From: Tetradesmus obliquus
Taxonomy: Eukaryota; Chlorophyta; Chlorophyceae; Sphaeropleales; Scenedesmaceae
Assembly: GCA_030272155.1 (NCBI GenBank)
Contig: CP126198.1
Location: 2,728,001 to 2,792,000, forward strand
Direction: 5' to 3'
DNA: 64,000 nt
Below the pieces are notes generated by a model. It worked only from the letters and a program-made list of their open reading frames with translations, was not told the origin of the DNA and searched no databases. The translations under genes and the position numbers were made by a program. This document shows, one piece after another, positions 34,401-47,100 of the stretch. Within the stretch, counting starts at the first letter, position 1, and each line of letters starts with the position of its first letter.

Positions 34401-37400
34401 CCAATGTACCTGCACAGCAGCACAATGCTGATGACAGCTTTGGCCCTCAGCAGCGGCAGCGAGTGGTCCAGCAAGCCCATTGCTGCTGGCAGCAGCCCCT
34501 GCTCTTGGCTGAGCAAGCCTGCCAGCTTGGGCGCGGCCTCTGGCTGCGACAGTGCCTGGTTGAGGATGTTGACTGCTGCTACCTGCACCTTGCTGCTGCT
34601 GTCCGCAAGGCCTGCAGCAATGGCAGCAAAGCAGTAGGTGCACCCGCCTTGCTACAGGAAGTGGCAGCTTTGGCTACTGTGAGATTAGATTGTGGTTACA
34701 GCTCAGCTGCAGCCAGGCCGTCTGGGCATAGCTTGCTGCTTGGGCATCGGCGACTGCCTTACAACCACAACAGCCTTACAGCCACAAGGACAGTACTTGC
34801 CAGCCCACCTGTCAGCAGAAGCGGCCGCCCCCAGCGCTCCAGCACCCCTGACAACATGCCAGGGCTGCTGCGCAGCATCCTGCTGAGCGTGGACGCTGCC
34901 ATGGCCTTCACGTTCTCCGTCTTGGTGCTGCTGTAGATGCCCATGAGGCCGACCAGCGTGTCCTGCGCCACCGCAGGGTACGTGCGCAGCAGCAGCAACA
35001 TCATGCCAGCGGCCCAGCAATAGCCAAGAGTATGGTCGCACTGGGCTTGGAGCTGGAGATCATCTAGCTCAGAGCTCAGCCATATTTCTTGCGCAGTGCA
35101 GCTGTGTCTGTTTGAACAGCAACCCGCAACGTCCAGTGCGCCCTGCGTACTCCACAATACCCCGTTGCTTGGGATAGCACCCGCCAGCACCGCATTGTGT
35201 CCTTCTTCAATCGCCAAACGGCCTCTTCACTATCGTTCTCAAATTGCGTTTTCACACACAGTGCACAGCACGCTGTTGCTTCACCCAGGCGCCACCAGCA
35301 CGCACCTGCACCGCAAACTTGCTGGCCCACTCGCCGCCCTGGCTGCAGATGTTCTCAATGGTCTTCACTGCGTAGTGCTGGCACACCTCGTCCTCGCCAG
35401 GCTTCAGCAGCCGAACCACAGCAGCAACGGTGGCTGGCGTGATGCCCCACGCACTGCTGGTGTCCTGCACGCTCGCAGAGCCGCTGTCCTGCTGCTGCGT
35501 GGCGATGTAGAAGAGCAGCTCCCCCAGGGTAGCCATCACCCTGCAAGCAGTGGACAGCAGCAGCAGCAGCGGCAGCAGCAGCAGCACGCATATGTCAGGC
35601 AAGTGGGATGTCAGACGCAAAGGTCAAGGATTGCATGCTCCGTGTTGCAGCCAGGCTGGCAGGCGTACCACCAAGGCAAGTCACACTAGGAAGAGCTGCA
35701 GCTGCAGCGTTTCGCATCTGGGGGCCACCTTGAACACATGCCTACTACGCTCACTGACATGCACAAGCCAGTGCCACACACGGCACACGGTGCACGTTCA
35801 CTGCGCTCGTGCTCAGCGCACCTGCGCCGCACGCGCTCGCTCTTGTCGCGCAGTGCCTCTGTGAGGATCTCCACCAGCTGCGTGCCGGCCAGCTCATCCG
35901 CGATATACGTAGCGTGCCGCACCAGCAGCCCCAGCACACTAGCCAGCCGGATGCGCAGCAGCGGCGTCTTGCCGTTGCGCAGCATGCGCACGAACAGCAC
36001 CGTGAGGCTGCTGTTGATCAGCACGTTGGCGGCATTCGTGTCCGAGCAAAGGGACTCGAAGTACGACAGCACATTGACCTTGTCTTTGACTGGAGCTGAG
36101 CTGGCGATGGTGCGGTAGATGTGTGTTAGGAACGCCTCTAGCTCGCCTTGATCGCTGTTGAGCATCTGCTGCAGGCTGAGCGGCTCAAAAGGCAAGCTCT
36201 TGGCATCCCAGGTCAGATCTGGCAGCCGCTCAATGCGGCGATTAGCCACAATGGGTTTGACCGCCGAGTCCGAGGGGTGCCAGAGCAGCGACAGCACTGC
36301 CGACCAGCGCGCTGCTGCTGCGCCAGCCGTGTCTGACGCCGACACTGCGGCTGCATTCGGGTAAGCGGCAGCAGAAGCATCAGCGGCTGCAGCCGCTGCC
36401 TGCTCAGCTGCAGCAGCAACGGCGGCTGTGCTGAACTGGCTGCTTCCAGCCGCCTGCTCAACCCTGCTGCTGCTGCTGCCAGGTGGTTGTGCAGCCTGCC
36501 CTGCTGCATGCTTGCCACCATGGTGACTGCCTGGCTGTGCTGTCCCTGCTACTGTTGGCAGCTCATCTGCCGTTGCATGCGTGGCAGCTGCAGGCACAAT
36601 AGACTGCTGCCCAACTGTCCTGCCGCAGCTGTTGGTCTGCTCTGCTGCGCCAAGGCGCGTGTGCTGCTGCACACGCACTGTGCTGTCCGCTGCACCACGG
36701 CCTGACTGGTCAATCAGGTTGCTGTCGTCAATGGCAGCTGGCATGGTGCTGTCCTCTTCTGCTGTGCCTGCAGCAGCATGACACAAGCACGTACAGGACT
36801 GCTCCGCACTGTGTTGCAGCCTAATATCATGCACGATGTCACCGTCATGTGCTTGCAGCTGAAGATGTGCTGTTGCACGGTTGTACCGCCAATACATTGC
36901 GTGCAGCGACACCACCCTGTGCCGGCTGTCCAGTGCCAGGCCCGCAGCAAGGGCACCAGACACACATACAGCCATCCCCAGCAGTCCACTGTGGCCCCTC
37001 CCCACAAGTCCTCATGTCAGCAACATCACTGCCAACGCTCCTGCGACCGCGCCTCAGCAGTAAACCACAGTACAGCATATGCACTACACGACTGACACCG
37101 GCAAACGTAAAACACCAACCCACGCACCGTCATCCTGCGCCTCCTCAAAGTCCAGCTCAGCGTCTGCGCTGTCAATGGTGATGTCGCCGCCAGCAGCAGC
37201 CGGCTGCGCTGCCGTGTAGTCACTCACACCCTCTTCTTTCTCCAGGTTGCTCAGCGCGATGCGCGACAGCCGTGTGAGGTCCACAGACTCGCGAATGGAG
37301 CGCATCAGCTGCAGGGCAAACAGCGGCAGGCAGGCCATATGGTGAGGGAGCAGCCACTACTGCCTGCAAGTCACCGCACAGTCCAGCAGACACGCTGCCT

Positions 37401-37802
37401 GCCTGCCAACAAGTTTGGCACCAACAGCGCCGCAGGAACAGGTACGCACCTGGCTGGCCACTGCCTTGTCCTCCCTGCTGGGCGCCAGGCCGTGCAGCTG
37501 GATTAAGGCGTCCAGCGCAGGCTCCGGCGGCAGCTCCAGCAGCGACAGCCGTGTCTGCCAGAAGCGGTGCTCCACAAGCTCCTGCAGTTTGAACACGCAA
37601 AGGCAGGCAACCCACAACGCATACAACGAAACATCTGTGCACTGGGCTTGGCGTCGAGATGAAGAGCAGGGTGGGCTTGTCGCTGTCTAACCTCAAGTGT
37701 GCAGGCTGTGCAGCACGCACGTGACGTGGCGCGATGGCTTTGGTGGCATGATTCATCCCAGCAGTGCAAACAGTATACAAGGCAACCGTTGGCGGCAGGA
37801 GG

Positions 37803-37836
<34 letters not shown>

Positions 37837-40257
37837 AAATGCTATGTGTGATCATGTTGCAGCTGTATTGGGCGGGCTGCTGCAAGTTTGGCTGTGCTGC
37901 ACGCACCGCCCATTTGATGCGCGTCGCTGGGTTTTTGTCAAGCAGCCTGAACAGCAGATGGCTGAATTCAGGCGAGGCACCTGCACAGCACAGCAGAGCA
38001 CACAGGTTAGCAAAGCACAGGCGATAGCAGTTGAACACTATTCAGCCCTTAGAAGGTGCAGAGTTGCGCCCTCAAAGAAGCACAGCAGGCCTGCACATCT
38101 GCATGCAGCAACAGCACCATGCCGCGCATTGACCAGCAGGCACATCATACAGCACTACGATGGCACACGCACACCCTGCTGCACACAGCCATCACATGCA
38201 CGGTTATGGTGAACATGCTGGTAAGAAAGCCCGTACCAGGAATTGCTGCTGGGTCGTTGTGCAGGATGTCATGTGCCAGCTGATTGAACGACGAGTCCAT
38301 GAAAGGCGGTCGCCCTGTGGCGCACTCATACAGCACGCAACCAAGCGACCACAGGTCACTGGCAGTGCTGTGTGTGGCGCCCTCTGAGAACAGCTCGGGA
38401 GCCATGTAGCATGGCGTGCCGCGCTTTGCCTGCAAGACACGATAAGCATGGCCTGGGAATAGACAACACCAGCGGCTGCTGCTGCTGTTGCTGCTGCAGC
38501 TGGTGGTGGTGGAGCAGCAAATGCAGGGGGTCACCAGCCACCAGTGCAAGGCGCACTTCCTGTGCGCAGCACGGCAAGTGCAGCCAGCCCCTCTACAGCC
38601 ACAACAGTAAACACACACGTTTCAAGCTGCCAGCAAGCCCTTGCTTGTGCGCAGGCACCACCACCCCGCACACTCACCGGCGGCAAATTTGTGACGGGGT
38701 TCTTGTTGATGTCTGACAGCCGCCTGCTCAGCCCGAAGCCTCCCAGCTTCAGCCTGCCGTTCTCGTCCAGCAGGATGTTGCTGGGCTTGATGTCGCAGTA
38801 AATGATGCTGTTGGCGTGCAGGAACTGCAGCGCGACCACCATGTCGCGCGCAAAGTCATGAATGCTGCTCTCCGGCAGGCGCACGTCCTGCAGGGCAGCA
38901 GCAGCACCAACACCAGCAGTGGCAGTGGTACAAGTCGTTACGCCCGCAGCAAATCAAACTTATCAAGGAGGCATTAGAAATCCGAACTGGCAGGACACTC
39001 CGGCTCGCTCCGGACTGCGCTGTTTGCAATCAAATCTAGGCGCACTGATCACAATAATGCCATAGCGCCTTGCTGCGCAGGCTTTTTGGAAGCGCTGCGC
39101 CTTGTGCAGTTTGTGCATGTCCAGCATCACGCCCCACCTGGCGCAGCAGCGACATGAGGTCTCCACCCACGCAGTACTCCAGAATGAGCCACAGGTGGTT
39201 GGTGGTCTCGTACCTGCAGCGCATTGTAGTTGTGGTCAGGTGGCAGCATGTTGCAATAGGGTGCCAAAAGGCAGCTGCCAAGAAACTCATACACGTGTAT
39301 GACATACGCAGAGGATGCTGATGCGTGGCATGGTGTTCTAACACTTTGTGCCTTCACGTCGTATGAGTTCACTGTGTGTTGCTGCTGCTGTCTGCTCAGC
39401 AGCTCCGGCAAACGTATGCCAGGCAACTGCAGCCTGCTGCCACGGTCCAGAGCATGGCCGTGACACTGTATGAATCGGTCTGATTGCTGCTTGCTGCTAG
39501 TGCTGCGCTGCCCAAATGCTGCCTTGAAGCGTGTGCTGCTGCTTCATGCTCCTGTGGCACTATGGCTGCTGTGAAGCTGGATGCTGCAGCAGATGGCAGC
39601 AGATTTTGCTACTGCAACCATCAGCATCACCGGCCACTGCATACACACCATGCAAAGAACTTGAGGATGTTCTTGTGATCCAGCGCATGCATAGTTCGAA
39701 CCTGCAGGAAAACACGCCAGCATGTCCGCAGTACGGTGCAAGCAGATCTCAAGAGCTACAGGTGGTGACGCCTGCATCCCCAGCAACCTTGGAATCTTCC
39801 ATCGCAAGGCTGTCCATCGGGATGTTGATAATAGCACACGCCTTACCATGCCGTTGACCGTGAGCAGACATCCGTGGAACTGGCAAAGTCTAACGATGCT
39901 GGCGCGGCCCATAACTGCAGGTGCGGCTGTGCGGTGCACTTCACTTACGGTGCTCGAGTCACTTTTGCTGCTAGGTGACCGTACAGCTGCCATTCAGCGA
40001 GGGTGCTGCTTGAGCTGGCTAGTTGAGCATACCTCCTGCAGCACCCGAGCCTTCTGGCTCTTGTCCACACTTTTGATGGCATGGTATTGGATGCTCTTCT
40101 TCTTTCTGCCCTTGTAGACAACAGAATGCTTGCCCTTGCCTATCTTCTCGTATATGCTGCATGAAACATGTCAAGCAGGTGGTCAGCTGCATCCTGCAGT
40201 CCGCGATGTTGTGACCTTTGTGATGGCCTTGGACTTGGCTTACTGGTATTGATTCAT
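31421..40257 (-). CDS. RUK: RUNKEL/ULK4-family kinase-like protein with HEAT/ARM repeats
   Basis: In plants RUNKEL binds microtubules and is needed for cell-plate expansion; ULK4 is the animal relative. Nineteen exons (3' ends falling): 40257-40244, 40156-40033, 39701-39649, 39213-39138, 38887-38678, 38429-38237, 37980-37907, 37581-37450, 37308-37128, 36767-35822, 35540-35306, 34962-34809, 34611-34410, 34105-34015, 33777-33463, 33255-32899, 32602-32405, 32187-31918, 31729-31421, giving 1,377 residues. Exon 1 is 14 bases and encodes MNQY plus part of His. The N-terminal kinase-like domain has GKGKHSVV, AIK, YCDIKPSN and GTPCYMAPE, but DFG is GFG. It is followed by WQTRLSLLELPPEPALD, a linker with LTRLSRIALSNLEKE, an Ala/Gln-rich insert and a long helical-repeat C-terminal half (NVLSYFESLCSDTNAANVLI, LGELLFYIATQ, TIENICSQGGEWASKFA). 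Intron 14 appears to use a GC donor. Confidence 0.93.
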
Positions 40258-41133
40258 TGGTCCAGTGAAGCAGCTCGGCTTTCACTGAACTGGATACAAG
40301 TATCAGGTCATGCTGCCCTGCTGGGCTGTGTCCTGGTGCAGCAGCTTCTCCTCAACTGCCCCACTGCTGCTATGGTCTACTGCTTGTCTCTGCAATTGGC
40401 AGCGGCAGGCATGTAATGCACGCTGCTTGATTATTCAAATTCCGGAGCTATTTTTGATCAATAGGCACAACGCATAGGTGCTGGTTCAAGCCAGCGAAGA
40501 AAGACACTGTGATGCAAATGTGATTGCTGGAAGTACTGGCCACAGGCGACAAGCTGCAGAACATACATGATCGTATAAGCCCTTGTTCACTATAGCAAAA
40601 TGCCATTGCCGAGGTGCGCAGTCAGGCGACGCCTTTCTGCACCTGTGTTCAAACGTTTTGATGACAACGGCGTTTTTCTGTCTCCCCCAGAGTTGCAGCT
40701 CATGCAAATCCGTGCAAAACTATTCAATTGAAAGTTTGGAGACGTTGCCCTTCAACGGATGCCTCGCGTCAGCCATTCGAACACCCCAAACTCTTTGCTG
40801 TGGCAGCTCAGCGCTAGCCACCGGCTCTTACGATGAAATATATACTTGGGAGTCACATATTGATTCTGTCCTTGAGAAACGTCCGTTGGTGCACAGCCGG
40901 TGTACTGCTGCTGCTGTTGCTGAAGGAGAGCGTGCCAAGCCCAGTGCTGCTGTTGATGGTATTTCGCAGGCTGGAGCGCACCGTGTAAGCAAAACAAACC
41001 ACATGATGTGACGCCAGCGAGCATTTGGCTGCATGTCTGAAGCCCTGGAACTGGAGAGGCTCAGTGCGCCGTTGGTTTGTGATGTCTGCAAAGTCCTGCA
41101 ACAATCACAGCTCACTAACTGTTACTCTACAGC
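40258..41133. other. Spacer between pfkB and RUNKEL-like genes
   Basis: Both neighbours are on the minus strand. The stretch should contain the pfkB 3' region and the RUNKEL-like promoter. I recognise no gene; open frames on both strands are short and unlike any family. Confidence 0.4.
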
Positions 41134-44100
41134 TCATTTATTCTGCCCTGCAACCAGCAATTGTGGCGTCAGCTGCTGGCGTGTGGGCAGCCCAGGGCGC
41201 GCGCCAAGTGCGGTGCACTTGCAAGCTGCTACGACTGCTCCCAGCAGCATTATCTTGTCTGGCGACATATCTGTGGTGATGCCATACATGACAGAGCCTA
41301 TGAACGAGTCGCCTGCACCTGTGGTGTCTGCCACTGCCTCTGCCGGGAGGCCTGCTGCTGACGCCACAAACACTTGCGCCACTGGGCTGCTGTGTGTGCT
41401 GCCCTCTGCTGTTGCCTGCACAGCAAGGGTACGTATGGCGGCACCAGCAGCAGAGGCCTGAACACAAATCAAGCAGGACCATGCACTTGTGTGGCGTAGC
41501 TGGCATATGCACTTGTATGGCATGGCTGGCATGTGCATGCATGTAGCATCATGAAAAGTGCAGCGTAAGCGAAATAGCACAGGGACTTCCGCTCGGAGCG
41601 GTGCACCAGGGCGATGCGACGCGCTGGTTGAGCACTACCTGGCATTCCATGCCATGCTGCACATGCAAGGTGCAGATCAACATGATACAAAGCGACAACA
41701 AAATGCAGGCCGAGCAGCTCTTACCTGCTGTATCATGGTGTAACCCTGCGTATTGCTGGCGTCAGCGTTCAGCTCTGCTGCTTGTCTGGCAGCTTCCTGT
41801 GCATATGCCTCAGCAGCACCGCTGTTCCTGCTGCTGCTGAATTGCAGCCGCATGCTGCCTGACGTTGATCCCACACGTGCTGGCTGGATGGCAATGCCAT
41901 TTCTGCTGACACAGACATGGTCTGTTGTGCTGCCGCCATTGCTACTGCTGCTGCTGCTGCTGCTGCTGCTCATGCCTGTTATCTGGCTGGTGAGCTCGTG
42001 TATTACGTCCTGCAGGCATCGCTCAAATGGCGGGTCCTGCAGTGTTCAAATCAAATGCACAGGCAGTATTTAGGTCTGAGCTCGCAAACGCGCTCTTCTG
42101 GCGCTGTGTGCCACCACAGGTCTGAATATTCTGGAGCAGTGGCGAGCATGCAGTGGCAGCCCACTCGGAGCATCAGGAAAGCGTGGGCGGGGCTCTCCTG
42201 ATCCAGCACTGCTTGAAGGCGCGCAGCTATGCATTTTGATTGTTTCTTTTGCAGTGTAAGACAGCGTAACAAGCATCGTCATATTACAGTAATGCATCAG
42301 TAGTGGCTGCACTCTCATTTGAGCACACCAGCCAGGCAACAAAAGCGCTTCCAGCTGGCCTCCACTCCGCACCTGCTGGCTGCCATGCTCCTGCCGCAGC
42401 AAGCAAACACTGCCTTCGGCGCCGCGTGTTGTGATGATCATGCGGGCCCTGGGCAGGCGCACTGCCAGCTCCAACATGGCATCCCCAATGCACTGCTCCC
42501 CTGTCCACTCCTGCACAGCATTGCAGGCAGAGGCAGCATGCACAAGGTTGCGCCAGGTGCTTGTGATGCAATGGCTGATGTCATGGCAGGTGTACTGATC
42601 ATCATGATGATGCCAAGTGACAGAGCAAACCAGTCCCAGGTGAGGACTGGCCACCCACTGTCACAAGCTGTGCCATGAAACACTTGCGGAGCACAGCCTG
42701 CCCAACCTTTTTGCTGCCTGGCGGAAGTTGCTGCCTCCTGCGACTGCCACACACAACTGCTGGTAGCCATGAAGGCTGCCGCAGCGCCCCTACTAGGGGC
42801 TAGTAGCTGCCTGCTGACTCCCTGCTGGAGACCAACGCGTCACCTGCGGGAAGTGTGTTGACGTCACAACGTAGTCAGCCTGCTGCAGCAGCTCCTGCAA
42901 GCCTGGCCGCAGCCGCTCCCCTTCCACCAGCACAGCCACGCCAGCAGCCCTGGCTGCTCGCGCCAGCAGCAGCGCTGCCTCAGTGAGCCGCCCATCAAAG
43001 TACACCAGAGCAGCGCCATCGAGCGCATGCCTGATCAGCTCCGCTGTCATCTCCTCGGGAACCATCGGCGCGCCAGGCGTGTGGATGCATGTGCGGGTGC
43101 CGCCTGCATGGGATAACGGTTTAACATACGTACAAGAAATTACTGCCAGCAAGGCAGCATAGGGTTTCCTTTCGATGCAATTCCGCCAGAGCGTGCATGC
43201 AACGGGAATGCAACGGCAATGCAATGAAATTGCAATAAGCTTGCAATTGATGGCAATGAGCGTGCAACAGGCATGCAATAGGCGTGCCTGAGGCAAGTGC
43301 TCTTCATGTCGACGGAATCCAAAGCACACCAAGAGGGTGTAGCACACCCCCTCTGTAGCACACCAAGGGGGTGTGGGGGTTCAACTTCTAGGAGGGGCTA
43401 CCAACGCCAGGGGGGTTTTAATCGGCACGTTACCCCAGGTTTGGGGGTTTGCATGGGGGTTTACTCGGAGTAAACCACAAAGCCTGTTTACTCGGCTGAG
43501 TAACTGCTTACCCTGGCGAGTAAACGCGTGATGTGGACTTTACTCGGTGTCAAACACTGATTACTCGGAGTGCGCCAACGTCTGTTTACTCAGGTGGGTA
43601 TTAGCCTTACTCGACGGGTACACGCTTTACCCTGGCAGGCACAATAATGGTACTAAGGGATACGTTGTATGGCACAACGACGAATGTTTGACCGCGGTAT
43701 AAGGTGTTACACGTCTTCAACAGGGTCAAAGGCTCGACAAGTGAACAACAAAAGTGTCACAACTTATGACAGAACTTAGACTGCCTGTCAGTTGCTTGAG
43801 GCCATGAATGCAAGCCCGTCGACAGCTATGTGCTGTATATACCATTGGTTTGTGAACTAAGCATTGTAAGGCGCACGCAAGCAAGTCACAGCTCCCGACC
43901 TGCGGCAGGTCACCTGCTACAGGCGCAGATGGTTCGCGTCGAGCACGCTATGAACGTGCAGCTGCAAGCCTGGACTGCTTGATCATTTGCCGTTGAATGA
44001 AAACTGCGTCGCGGAAACACGTTGCTGAAAGCAGCATGCAGCAGGCGGACGTGCTGGCAGCTCCGTGCCACCCAACCAACTGCCCTGCAGCCGCATAGCA

Positions 44101-47100
44101 CCTGCAACGAGGGCCTCTTGCACTTCACCAACGTACGAGGTGACCCTCTTCAGACATTGCTGAACCTCTTCAGACATTGCTGCTGCTTCGGAGTTTCAAC
44201 GCTGTGTGCCTGAGCAGTGTGTATCGTGCGACTAGTGAATGCTGCAGACCTGTGTGATTTTAGGCACGTCTGTAGGTTTGCTGGCCAGACCTGTGCATCA
44301 TTCGCCTGTCTTGTCTGTGCCATGTCCATTGCCTGCTGCATTTACAGGCGCATCTCCACCAGCACACGGCAATCTTGCTGGTGCTGGCAGTGACTACAGC
44401 TCCAACCTGACAGCGAAGAGGTGAGCAGCATGCTGCGCTGGCTTACACTGCAGGCAGGGTAAGCGGCAGCAGCAGCAGATTGCACCCAACTTATACACAG
44501 CTGGGTCTGGACCTGCGGGAAAGCTGCGCAAGGGAGGCAGGGCTGCTGCTGCGGGCATTCAGCAAGCGGCTGACAGCGCTCCTGCAGCGCTGCAGCAGCT
44601 ACAGCGGCTCAGGATATGGCTGCTGTCGACCCGGGTGTGATGTCAATGGACATGTCACGCGCACGCTGCCTGGTGTGTCTGTTTGCAGCATTTTAGTGGC
44701 AGCTGACGGAGCTTTCGACAACACTTTGCTGTCCATCACTTACTGCGTCCATGTGCTGCACCCTGCCGCTATGCCCTTCTGCTGTGCCAACATAGCTGTA
44801 GGTGGCCCTCGCTGCAGTCAGAACTGCCACTGCCACTGTGCTGCTGATCAGCAGCATGAACGCGCTGGACGTGGTCAATATCGGCAAGGTGAGCTGGCCT
44901 GGCCTGTGACCAGACAAATTGACTGACTGACTGACTGACTGCAGCTGACGGCGCACCACAACCTCACAGCAGCGGCGACACGCAGCATTAACGCTTTAGG
45001 CACCACGACTCAATGTGACGCCATATGCTCCAGGCGTGAGTTCTCAATGGTGTCTGCTGCTGAAATGCTGCCACTGCCTGCAGGTGAAGTCGTCAGCAAT
45101 GGCGTGTACAGTGCCAACAATCAAGTGTGTGTCCTGAAGCAAGCGAGATGTGCTGGAGCAGCGGCTGGTGACGGGCATGCCCAGCAGCCTTGTCAAGAAG
45201 GCTATTTCGCTTCACCTGCTCTGAGATGCGGGCATGCGCGCGGCATGTTGACGTGCTGAAGCAGCTCTGTACATGTGCTCATTTGGAGTAGCACTTTGCA
45301 TGTCGTGTGAAGTACTGCTATGACTATCTGATGACCGGTTCAAAGCGACGTGTGCACACAACACGTGCCGTGCACTGCAATCTTTGAGGTGATCACCTCT
45401 TCTGATGCAAAGGTTGACAGCTTGATAGGGTATAATCGACAAGAGCTGTTGTGCATGTTACTTGATTGCTGTGGTTGGCCATGGAGGGGTTGCAAGCAGT
45501 TGTGTGTTGCTGTCAAGCGCTAGTATGCACGGTGCGGGGCGCACCCTAAAACGCGTGGGCGCAAGGCGCATGCCTTCAGGCGCATCGGGCGCAAGTATGG
45601 CGCAACTGGCGCAACTAGTTTTTACCCTTGGATACCGGGAAAATCCGGCCAGGCGCTTGCTTTCAACGTGTCTACGAGGCCTAACACAGTGTTACAACTC
45701 CCTATCTGCTGCTGCTGGGCCTCTACCTACCTATACATCATGCATCAGCCCCACACTGCTGCTGCTGCTGCTGCTGTGGTGGCAGTACTGGCTCAAGTGT
45801 GCCCAGCTGTTCCACAATGCTATGATTAAAGCGTCCAACTCTGCACTTAGTTCATGGACACATACATGCAACCGTTTTGCGACCTGCATGGCTCTGCTTC
45901 AAGGCATCGGTGCTGGGCAGCTGCGACTGTCGGTCCGTGCTTCCACATGGAAGTCGGATCGAGGCCGAGCGCCCTTCTCAAACTAATAATACTTTAAGCG
46001 ATTCTTAGATTCTCAAACTAATTATTAGCTCGTAAAGCGCTTAAAGTACAGTTCTGTTGCCGATTCCAATGTAAAACGTAACAAGGGCTTTGCATTACAG
46101 TACAGGCGCAACCTGCGCCAGACCGTGGCCTCTTGGCGCATCACAAGGCGCAACAGGCGCAACAGTTGCCGGCGCAACCTGCGCCTCGCGCCCCGCTCCG
46201 TGCTAGTATGTCGCATCAGCAAAGATGTTGTGAGATGCTCATGTTGTTGCTTGTATTGCCAACAGCAAGCATGCAGCATGCAACTGGTGTGGCGGTTGGT
46301 CATGCTGTGCCAAGCACAATGACAGCTGCACCGCTTGGTAGTGCAATCCTGTGAGTGAACCTTGCAGGCTGACGCGGGTAAACGTGTTGTCGTCGAGTAA
46401 ACGTTTCGTTCCGCGAGTGAACCTCTGTTTACGCTACTCGATTGGAGTAAACGTTTACGCCGAGTAGATGGTTACCCCGAGTGACAGTAGTAGATGGTTA
46501 TCCCGAGTGAACTACGTTTGCTTTCAAGTAAAACCCATCGAGTAAACATTGTTTACGCGCTGCACACAGGGAGTAAACACGTTTACCCGCCACTGCACAC
46601 ACGAGTAAACATCAGATTCAACCCTTCAAAGTAAACCCATTTCACAGGGAGTAACGCCCCCCCCACAGGGAGTAACGTCCAGGGGGCGTTGGTAGAGGCC
46701 TCTGCTTTGTTGGTCCGGGTGCTGGGCACCTCCTGTATAGGGTGTTGTGACGTGCTTTGCTGGTGAGGCAGTGGCCCGTGGCCCGGACAATCGGGTTGCT
46801 CAGTTGTGCTGTGGTGGCGAGCCAGTAGGGTTCCGGCCCCCCCGGGGGCCCTGGAAACCAATAAACGTTCACCAACTGCCGCAAGCCCTACCAACCGCAC
46901 CCAGCGCACCTTCTCTGTCAACTATGATGTATGTAAAGGGGGAAGGATGGCCAGTCGCACGCAGCACCAGGCTCGTGTCGATGCCGTCAGCGTGAAGCTC
47001 ACTGCGCGCAGCGAAAGCAGCAAGAGCAGCAAGCCGTGCACAGTTAGCCGAAGCATCAGCACGCACGGCAGCCGTCCGCGGCTCTCATGATGCCGACAGA

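Larger units (their letters stand above)
43395..46705. mobile_element. Transposon-like insertion in pfkB intron 4
   Basis: The left edge (43395-43420) reads CTACCAACGCCAGGGGGG. The right edge (46675-46700) reads CCAGGGGGCGTTGGTAGAGG, so the ends are inverted around CTACCAACGCC. The left subterminal arm (43440-43640) is full of GTTTACTCGG words and the right one (46375-46650) of CGAGTAAAC words, again inverted. The 3.3 kb between the ends contains the candidate exons at 44348-45227 and a nested pair of GGCGCAA-rich arms. No transposase was recognised and no target duplication is evident, so the class is undetermined. Confidence 0.6.

Noticed and set aside
44922-44942. (GACT)n run as an independent feature
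   Set aside because: Short tetranucleotide run forming a polypyrimidine-like acceptor tract. Nothing more to support.
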